DNA from: Microcaldota archaeon
Lineage (GTDB): Archaea > Micrarchaeota > Micrarchaeia > Micrarchaeales > CABMGC01
Assembly (NCBI GenBank): GCA_021835105.1
Contig: JAKBQS010000053.1
Location: 1 to 5,980, forward strand
DNA length: 5,980 nt
Direction of reading: 5' to 3'
Shown here: positions 1 to 4,956 of the stretch, in pieces
Layout: each line of letters starts with the position of its first letter
How positions within the stretch are numbered: the first letter of the stretch is position 1
Notes under the pieces: generated by a model
Databases searched by the model: none
Told to the model about the DNA's origin: nothing
The model's input: the letters and a program-made list of their open reading frames with translations, nothing else
Made by a program: the position numbers and the translations under genes

Positions 1-50
1 GCGACTAATATCGTAGTTGCAAGATACATCATTTCTTCCTGGTCTACCAT
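1..50 (-). CDS. Start of an unidentified leftward gene (5' end only, 16 codons)
   Basis: An ATG at 50-48 on the minus strand opens a frame with no stop to the window edge, reading MVDQEEMMYLATTILV. It begins 11 bases after the stop codon (64-62) of the upstream gene, and a GGTGGAG ribosome binding site sits 5 bases before it and overlaps that stop. This spacing is typical of translational coupling, so the two genes are probably one operon. A further pair of in-frame ATGs lies at residues 7-8. Sixteen residues are too few to identify a family. Because the upstream gene resembles the N-terminal part of a VirB4 protein, the matching ATPase is one guess for this gene, but nothing in the visible residues shows it. 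Confidence 0.65.
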   Translation of the reverse strand, partial: MVDQEEMMYLATTILV

Positions 51-55
51 ACAAT

Positions 56-62
56 CTCCACC
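56..62 (-). promoter_or_regulatory. Shine-Dalgarno site of the gene starting at 50
   Basis: On the minus strand the bases read GGTGGAG, containing both GGTG and GGAG, which are parts of the archaeal consensus GGAGGTG. The site is 5 bases upstream of the ATG at 50, and its first G is the last base of the previous gene's TAG stop. This decides the start at 50 and suggests translational coupling. Confidence 0.65.
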
Positions 63-904
63 TACATGCCCTCTTCCATAGTCTTCTGCCTTATCCTCTC
101 GCTTATCGTTGCCGTCGGTATCATATAATCAGGCTCTATAAGCGTGAGCAGCTCCGTTCCCGAGACTAGATCCGTGCTTATGCCCAGTATTGCGCTTATC
201 CCTGATGCTATCTCCTCGGCATCCTGCACTGCAATGTTTACGGCCTCCTCTTCCGTGCCTCCGAATCCTGTTACCATGGCGTACGCAAGGAGTGCTTTTG
301 ACTGTGACCTATTCACGTTGTCCAGCAGGTTTCGCCACATGGTAACTTCCCCTCTTATCCTCTCTGCCATGTTCCTCGGTGTTGTCTTGTCATTCTCGCT
401 TGCCGTGTACTTTTCTTCTGCCTGGTTGAGTTTCATTGTTATCTTGTTTATGTACTCGTCTTTGTTTATCACGTAAAGCTGCGAAGATATTTTTACAGGT
501 GTTTTTGATATCGAGGCGATGCGTCCGAACAGGGACGAGAACTCGACTTTCTCTTCGTTTGTCATCTCTGTTGCCGATCTGTAGACAGGTATCTTCACGA
601 AGGCGCTCGCGTATACTACGGATCCGTCCCTTGATATTATTGCGTTGCCGGATGGCGCAAGAATGAATGGGTCATCGCTGTTTAGCACCACTGTTCTGCC
701 CTTCATCTTGAAGAGTTTCATAATGAAATATGTGTAATACCTGGTTGAGAATGCCACTATGTCAAGCAGCAGGGCGGCCAGTATTAGTACAAACCTTATT
801 GCAAAACCAACATTTATCTCCAGCGGTACGATTACCAAGATAAGTGATACCAGAAAAAAAGCCATGAACAATATGCTTTTGTTATCAAAAGGCAAGTGGA
901 TCAC
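62..904 (-). CDS. Membrane-anchored protein resembling the N-terminal domain of VirB4/TraE (PrgI/VirB3-like hairpin plus VirB4-N)
   Basis: This encodes 280 residues from a GTG at 904-902, the first usable start after an in-frame TGA. Seen: two hydrophobic helices at about 11-28 and 32-52, then a soluble domain with no Cys. Residues 89-155 have a strand-rich pattern (IISRDGSVVYASAFVKI, then SLFGRIASISKTPVKI). A helical part with many K/E/R residues follows. Residues about 203-265 read QSKALLAYAMVTG, then EEEAVNIAVQDAEEIASGISAILGI and SGTELLTLI. That order, with a late 'helix, Gly-Ile, Gly-x-Glu-Leu' segment, resembles the region before the ATPase core in VirB4/TrsE-type conjugation proteins; the hairpin resembles VirB3/PrgI. 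There is no Walker A or B motif. Inference: an inner-membrane scaffold of a type IV secretion-like machine, with its ATPase on another polypeptide. The next gene starts 12 bases downstream. An unrelated archaeal membrane protein remains possible. Confidence 0.7.
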   Translation of the reverse strand: MIHLPFDNKSILFMAFFLVSLILVIVPLEINVGFAIRFVLILAALLLDIVAFSTRYYTYFIMKLFKMKGRTVVLNSDDPFILAPSGNAIISRDGSVVYASAFVKIPVYRSATEMTNEEKVEFSSLFGRIASISKTPVKISSQLYVINKDEYINKITMKLNQAEEKYTASENDKTTPRNMAERIRGEVTMWRNLLDNVNRSQSKALLAYAMVTGFGGTEEEAVNIAVQDAEEIASGISAILGISTDLVSGTELLTLIEPDYMIPTATISERIRQKTMEEGM

Positions 905-940
905 TTTGTGTTTTGTTATATTCCTTACTCATTTAACAGC

Positions 941-952
941 TTATAAATATTA
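941..952 (-). promoter_or_regulatory. TATA-like box for the leftward gene at 904-62
   Basis: On the minus strand the bases read TAATATTTATAA, a good archaeal TATA-like box. Its centre is about 42 bases before the GTG at 904. With the usual 25-27 base spacing, transcription would begin near 920, leaving a leader of about 15 bases. No Shine-Dalgarno site lies at a normal distance; an AAGGA sits too far upstream, at about 18 bases. Confidence 0.5.
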
Positions 953-979
953 TGCTGGCATGCTTGGGAGGGCGTATTA

Positions 980-995
980 GGCATTGTGTAATGCC
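980..995. promoter_or_regulatory. Perfect inverted repeat GGCATT-N4-AATGCC between divergent promoters (possible operator)
   Basis: Six bases pair perfectly around a GTGT spacer. The element lies between the leftward TATA-like box (941-952) and the rightward one (1005-1014), ending 9 bases upstream of the latter. Position and symmetry suit the binding site of a dimeric regulator serving either or both divergent genes. A GGCAT copy also occurs at 957-961. A chance 6-bp dyad cannot be excluded. Confidence 0.35.
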
Positions 996-1004
996 CTTGG
1001 TTAG

Positions 1005-1014
1005 TTATTTAAAT
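1005..1014 (+). promoter_or_regulatory. TATA-like box for the rightward gene at 1042
   Basis: TTATTTAAAT lies with its centre about 32 bases before the ATG at 1042. The usual spacing puts transcription start near 1036, giving a leader of about 5 bases, so the mRNA would be effectively leaderless. No Shine-Dalgarno site is seen, which agrees. Confidence 0.55.
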
Positions 1015-1041
1015 GAGAAATGGGTATTATTATTGATATAG

Positions 1042-2577
1042 ATGCTGCATTTCGCGCTGCTTGCATACGTACTGCTCTCATTCGGTTACATACCAGCATT
1101 GATACCGATATTGGTAATACTTGTTCTCCTTGTTGCGGCAGGAGCCACCATGAGAGGCTACAGCATATTCAATCTCTTTGGGATTGCGACCCTTGCCGGA
1201 ATAGGAACCGGGTCAAAGGGATCTCTTAGGGGCAAGAGTACATTTAGCGTGCTTATGTATTTCTTCCCACAGAAGTTTACAGTAACTGGAGGCTTATGGA
1301 ACCCTGGAAGCACATATAACAAGATGCGGGGTTCGCATACGGGAAAGAAGATTGCTGTAAAAGCAGCGATGGCAAGAGCTGGAGTTGCTACTATAAAGCA
1401 GCCCGGCGCATATTCTAGGGGGAAGGCACGGGTCATGAATGCGCCAGGATTTAGGCACGTTAGAGCGGCAGGAAGGGCTACTGGAAGAGCAGTATCCAAC
1501 ACATATGATATATTTGGCCATACAAGGGCAGGAAGGGCTACTAAATTCGTAGGCAGAGTGGCTAAGCGCGCGTCTGACAGGACAGGGGCGACGATGGTAG
1601 GTAAGCATGTACTAAGGATGGCCATTTCCATTTCGCCTGCTGGCTTGATATATACAAAGATAAGAGGGAGGGGCGGCAATGCAAGGGAGATAAATAAACT
1701 TGCTTCGCAGACAAAGGCACATGACGAAAGCATCAAGAAGCTGGAGCGCATACGGGACGCGCTTCCAAGCAGCGATCCGCTACGGAATCACCTAAATAAC
1801 GCTATTAACAGCATAAAAGGCCTGAAGAGTACTGGAACATATAGCCCTATGATAGAACAGAGGGTAAAAGCCTTGGAAGATGCGTACAACAAACGCACTG
1901 GAAATGTCAGCTTACACCTAAGGCACACTTGGACAGGTAAAAAGTTTGAGAAGAAGCCTGCAAGGCGCCTTGATGGGTATGAGAAGTATCCAGGGATGAC
2001 GAAAGGCTCTACTATAAAGGTACTTGGGCATGACACTGGCATAACAAGGCCAGATGTGGCTTTAGGCAGAACTAGCCGGCTGCAGCGCAGAGGCGGCGAA
2101 GTATATGATAGGCACATCGCTAAGGATGCAGCGGCAATTGGTGTTTACGCGGCGGCACAGGCAAGGGAAAATCAGGTAGTCTCAAGGCTTATGAAACCTA
2201 TCAATGAAGGTGGAATAAGCGAAGCGCAGGCTAAGAAGGAGTTGGGCAGGATATATGATAATGTGAATAAGGGAGTGCCTCTGGAGGGTGAGAACCTATG
2301 GGGCAAGGCAAAGAGGATGGTTTCAGATACCGATACTGTTAAAGGTGCAAGGGCAGCTGGCAGGATGGTCAGATATGATATTGCAGCGCCTGTAGCAAAT
2401 AACCTGCCTGGAAGATTCAGGAGGAATTGGAAGACTGAGAAGGATAGGGTGGAGATTGCAAAAACGAGAGGGGTTGGAAAGGGGTATGGCAGTGACGATG
2501 GTACTAAGGAAAGTTTACGTGATAAGGAGGATAGAGCTGGGAGATTGAAGAAGAAACTGGATGGTGAAGGCAGTTAG
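1042..2577 (+). CDS. Strongly basic membrane-anchored protein of unknown function (511 aa)
   Basis: The ATG at 1042 directly follows an in-frame TAG (1039-1041), so no longer form exists. Residues 4-36 are very hydrophobic and 40-57 moderately so (YSIFNLFGIATLAGIG), giving one or two membrane helices. From residue 59 onward the chain is rich in Lys, Arg and Gly with no Cys. Residues 141-150 (RAAGRATGRA) and 162-167 (RAGRAT) repeat 20 residues apart, and 437-447 (RAAGRMVRYDI) echoes them. A weak hydrophobic stretch is at 190-205. Residues about 210-285 are helical and charged (KAHDESIKKLERIRDAL; MIEQRVKALEDAYNKR), likely coiled coil. The C-terminal 70 residues are again highly charged. I recognise no family. 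A short hydrophobic anchor with a long basic tail suggests contact with nucleic acid or anionic partners on the cytoplasmic side; this is inference. It is transcribed divergently from the VirB4-N-like gene. Confidence 0.85.
   Translation: MLHFALLAYVLLSFGYIPALIPILVILVLLVAAGATMRGYSIFNLFGIATLAGIGTGSKGSLRGKSTFSVLMYFFPQKFTVTGGLWNPGSTYNKMRGSHTGKKIAVKAAMARAGVATIKQPGAYSRGKARVMNAPGFRHVRAAGRATGRAVSNTYDIFGHTRAGRATKFVGRVAKRASDRTGATMVGKHVLRMAISISPAGLIYTKIRGRGGNAREINKLASQTKAHDESIKKLERIRDALPSSDPLRNHLNNAINSIKGLKSTGTYSPMIEQRVKALEDAYNKRTGNVSLHLRHTWTGKKFEKKPARRLDGYEKYPGMTKGSTIKVLGHDTGITRPDVALGRTSRLQRRGGEVYDRHIAKDAAAIGVYAAAQARENQVVSRLMKPINEGGISEAQAKKELGRIYDNVNKGVPLEGENLWGKAKRMVSDTDTVKGARAAGRMVRYDIAAPVANNLPGRFRRNWKTEKDRVEIAKTRGVGKGYGSDDGTKESLRDKEDRAGRLKKKLDGEGS
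1467..1542 (+). repeat. Two 16-base direct repeats, 60 bases apart, inside the basic protein gene
   Basis: GGCAGGAAGGGCTACT occurs at 1467-1482 and again at 1527-1542. The 60-base offset is 20 codons, so both copies are read in the same frame and give the same A-G-R-A-T residues. This points to a small internal tandem duplication of a 20-residue basic unit rather than a mobile or regulatory repeat. Confidence 0.6.
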
Positions 2578-2666
2578 AGTGCAATCTAGCGCACGATAAC
2601 CTAGGTGACAATGTTTTTAGGAATCGGATTAAAGTGCACATATGCAATTTAGCATCATGTGGATGG

Positions 2667-2673
2667 TATAATA
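2667..2673 (+). promoter_or_regulatory. Possible TATA-like box upstream of the Nudix-like gene
   Basis: TATAATA lies in the otherwise empty gap 2578-2730. Expected transcription start is near 2697, which would give the ATG at 2731 a leader of about 34 bases. A GTG falls exactly at 2697 but opens only a 19-codon frame. The rest of the gap shows only mini-frames of 9-13 codons and no clear terminator for the preceding gene. Confidence 0.35.
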
Positions 2674-2730
2674 GGTTAATTACTCGGTAGGAACAAGTGA
2701 ACAGCCGCATTCTCACCTTGATGTGTACAG

Positions 2731-3233
2731 ATGCGAGTAGTGGTTCCCTGCGGTAGGCTGCATAAGGGCGATGGATCAGATGAATCAATTATAAAAAATG
2801 TTAAAAGCGAGACAGGTTTGGTGGTTGAAGATGTCATGTGGGTGTTTCCAGTAATTGAGGACACTATATTTACGATAGGCGAGGACAGACATTCCTTAAA
2901 TATTACACTTATAGTAAGACATGTTGAAGGTTTGCCTGATCTTAGAAAGGATATGGAAGCTCCGAGATTCATAAACGGCATCGAGACTTACCTTCACCCT
3001 TATGTAAAGGAGACCATAAGGAAAAGCGATTTCTTCCGTCCGGATATAAAAAGGTTCTTTGGAGCGGCGGCAGCGAGGTGCTGCAGAACCACCAGATACC
3101 AGGGATAGTCCGGTATTATAAGACTGATCCGAAAGTAGCTCTGATGCAGATTGCAAGGCTTAGGGAATCATACCCTGACGCTGTGCAGCATGAGCTTAAA
3201 AGGTTAAAGATTGCTTCTGAACTGCGCGAATGA
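2731..3233 (+). pseudogene. Nudix-like protein, frameshifted, with a degenerate Nudix box
   Basis: Frame 1 runs from ATG 2731 to a TAG at 3106-3108. Residues 6-30 (PCGRLHKGDGSD, then ESIIKNVKSETGL) fit the 23-residue Nudix box G-x5-E-x7-REUXEE-x-GU without a gap, but as G8, D14, K22-N23-V24-K25-S26-E27, G29-L30. By comparison with MutT only one of three metal-binding Glu (E27) remains. Residues about 33-70 (HSLNITLIVRHVEG) fit the following Nudix strands. The roughly 30 residues that normally precede the box are missing. The end of frame 1, from about 3055, is Ala/Arg/Cys-rich nonsense, whereas the -1 frame reads sensibly from 3051 to the TGA at 3231 (VLWSGGSEVLQNHQ ... RLKIASELRE). A one-base loss in the A5 run at 3048-3052 joins them into a 167-residue product. 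Substrate cannot be told. An assembly error or programmed frameshift is possible instead of decay. Confidence 0.6.
3048..3052 (+). other. A5 run, probable site of the frameshift in the Nudix-like gene
   Basis: The codons here read GAT ATA AAA AGG in frame 1. One extra A, or a -1 slip of the AAA codon, gives GAT ATA AAA AAG GTT CTT TGG, which continues directly into the open downstream frame. That downstream frame has an in-frame TAG at 2943-2945 and no ATG before 3144, so it has no good start of its own. Confidence 0.5.
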
Positions 3234-3336
3234 TCCGCTCTGCAATTGAATGCACGCTATGCGTCCAAGTTCTCCTGTTTCCAATCAAGGTTTTGTGCTG
3301 CCTGTACTGGGGGGTTTGCTTTACTGCGCCGTGCCT

Positions 3337-4869
3337 TTACGGAGAGAATATTGCCGGGCTTTCCTCATGTGATGTGCCTTCTTCCTGCGCTCCTTCTGCT
3401 TTCCTTGTCGCTGATCTGAGGGATGCGCTTATGTCAAAGACATGTCGCACATACTCGCCCATAAACGATTCGGTGTCCACGCCAAGTCTACCCAGTTCCT
3501 GCATCAGCTCGGGATATTTGGATTTATACTCGCCGTTTACGAAAGCGATAAATTTCTCGTATGCACTTGGCTCTGATGTGCCTGTTCCATACTTACCAGG
3601 AACCTGCTCGTGGAGTTCGTGCAGCTCCATGAGTTTCTCGTGCAGCTCGTTGCTGTGGCTCCTTACTGCATTGCCAATGTTTATGGTGCTGACTTTTATC
3701 CTGCCCCCAGATGGGCTTGAGAGTTTATAGAACAGCTGATTGGAATCTAGGAGCAGACCTTCTATAGCTGCAAGCTCCTCTTTAGAAAGCACATTCGTAA
3801 ACTTATCCGTGAACGTATGGACTACAGCGAATAGCAGCAGGTTGGATTCGTTTGCCTTGCTTATCGTATCTGACATGCCAGGATCAGTAATCTTTATCCC
3901 TGCGTTTAGCTTTTTTTCAAGGTCTGTCACGCGCTTTGATACTTCTTCGTATAGCTCGTTGATTGTTTCGTGGTACTCTTTCTTAGCGGCTGAAAGCAGT
4001 GCGGCTCCGGCGGGTCCCGCTACTGATAATGCAGCTGGTTCGCGTGAAACACTAGAAGTTACCTTAGACATCTCAAGCGTAGGCTGATCAGTTGTCGCTG
4101 TGCCTGCAGGTGCCCTTGGCTGGGTTATCGATGCGGCATTGTCCCTCTGCTCGCTTATGTATGATCTGAGCATCTCTTTTGCAGCCTCTATGCCCTCTCC
4201 CCGCGAGGACATCTTATTTGCGGCGCTATACGCATAGGCAAGGGTCTCGCGCGCCGCTATAAGATCAACAAGGGCGCCGCGCATACGTACAAAATCATTC
4301 TGAAGCAGCATTTCCTGCAGATGCTTTACCAGCCTTTCCTCGGTTTCCAGCTGTTTCTTGGTAGGCGCCCCTTTTGTAGATGCGTATGCGGCAGGGATAT
4401 CTTCCCCTACCATCTTCTCGAGCTTCCTGAAACGCGCAACTCTATCTCTGAATGCTTTGTTTTCGCCTACGTCCTTGAGATCCTTGTCATTGATAAATCT
4501 TGACTCTGCTTTCCTTGCATTCTCTACCATATCCGCAAGAATTGGATTGGGGTTCTCCCTGGCCTCCAAAGCGCTGAGGTATCTGCTCAGATTAACCGCA
4601 GCAATCTGCTTTGCCTGTGCCTCTAATTCCTTTGTGTCTGCAAGAGGCCCTGCAAACTCCTTGAGTAAGTCTGAGACGCTTATGCTCTGGTCTATTTCGG
4701 GAAACTTAAGGTTCGAATCTACGCTTCCATTATGAACTTTGCTTATATTATGCAGCATCTGCTGCAACTCCAGCGTACGCCTCTCTGCCTGATTAAGTAT
4801 AGACGGTATGCTTTTTATTGCATTGTCTTCTTTTCTTGATACACCTGTACGGGGTTTTGCGAATACCAT
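3337..4869 (-). CDS. Large soluble helical protein of unknown function (510 aa)
   Basis: I prefer the ATG at 4869 because AAAGGT lies 6 bases before it and the TATA-like box at 4917-4926 predicts transcription start near 4895. A TTG at 4896 would add nine residues (MPKLAKGII) but falls on that predicted start. The protein has no membrane segment, no signal peptide, and no Cys or Trp. Residues about 15-240 are mostly charged, Ala-rich helix (KELEAQAKQIAAVNLSRYL; KKQLETEERLVKHLQEMLL). Residues about 242-293 form a Pro/Ala/Thr/Ser linker. A second helical half follows, with a coiled-coil-like stretch near 295-325 and a His-rich segment at 405-421 (HSNELHEKLMELHELHE). The C-terminus is acidic and disordered-looking. 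No family is recognised. It is encoded on the same strand as the polytopic membrane protein upstream, 87 bases apart, but has its own promoter. A cytosolic structural or adaptor role is inference. Confidence 0.8.
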   Translation of the reverse strand: MVFAKPRTGVSRKEDNAIKSIPSILNQAERRTLELQQMLHNISKVHNGSVDSNLKFPEIDQSISVSDLLKEFAGPLADTKELEAQAKQIAAVNLSRYLSALEARENPNPILADMVENARKAESRFINDKDLKDVGENKAFRDRVARFRKLEKMVGEDIPAAYASTKGAPTKKQLETEERLVKHLQEMLLQNDFVRMRGALVDLIAARETLAYAYSAANKMSSRGEGIEAAKEMLRSYISEQRDNAASITQPRAPAGTATTDQPTLEMSKVTSSVSREPAALSVAGPAGAALLSAAKKEYHETINELYEEVSKRVTDLEKKLNAGIKITDPGMSDTISKANESNLLLFAVVHTFTDKFTNVLSKEELAAIEGLLLDSNQLFYKLSSPSGGRIKVSTINIGNAVRSHSNELHEKLMELHELHEQVPGKYGTGTSEPSAYEKFIAFVNGEYKSKYPELMQELGRLGVDTESFMGEYVRHVFDISASLRSATRKAEGAQEEGTSHEESPAIFSP

Positions 4870-4875
4870 AATGAT

Positions 4876-4881
4876 ACCTTT
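4876..4881 (-). promoter_or_regulatory. Weak Shine-Dalgarno site deciding the start at 4869
   Basis: The minus strand reads AAAGGT, 6 bases before the ATG at 4869. It matches the AGGT core of the archaeal consensus GGAGGTG. If the TTG at 4896 were used instead, these bases would be coding. Confidence 0.4.
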
Positions 4882-4916
4882 AGCCAATTTAGGCAATATT
4901 TATTCTGCTTTTTCTG

Positions 4917-4926
4917 ATATTTAAAG
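4917..4926 (-). promoter_or_regulatory. TATA-like box for the helical protein gene
   Basis: The minus strand reads CTTTAAATAT+C, a typical archaeal TATA-like box, inside the gap between the stop codon of the polytopic membrane protein (4957) and the helical protein. Usual spacing gives transcription start near 4895 and a leader of about 25 bases to the ATG at 4869. It implies the two leftward genes are not strictly one transcript. Confidence 0.5.
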
Positions 4927-4956
4927 ATAGCTTTTATTGGTTTTGTCGCATTTAGG

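Noticed and set aside
1158..1751. 197-residue minus-strand open frame inside the basic protein gene
   Set aside because: Antisense of a Lys/Arg/Ala-rich coding region, which yields Leu/Pro/Ala-rich strings; the plus strand has the promoter, the immediate upstream stop and sensible domain structure.
2611..2652. 13-codon frame (MFLGIGLKCTYAI) with AGGTGA just upstream
   Set aside because: Too short, and the Shine-Dalgarno match is only two bases from the ATG, closer than is normal; likely chance.
2731..2830. Resemblance of MRVVVPCGRL to the start of HisG (ATP phosphoribosyltransferase)
   Set aside because: Only the first ten residues are similar; the following residues fit the Nudix box spacing exactly and do not continue like HisG.
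3058..3108. Frame-1 tail of the Nudix-like gene (GAAAARCCRTTRYQG)
   Set aside because: Low-complexity translation of a GC-rich stretch whose -1 frame reads as normal protein; taken as out-of-frame readthrough, not a real C-terminus.
3234..3336. Terminator between convergent genes
   Set aside because: Only short T runs (TTTT) and no stable hairpin followed by a T tract on either strand.
3230..3730. 166-residue plus-strand open frame, Cys/Ser-rich
   Set aside because: It lies antisense to the 3' end of the helical protein gene; its Ser/Cys/Leu-rich composition is what antisense of a Glu/Ala/Lys-rich helix gives, and it has no promoter or ribosome binding site.
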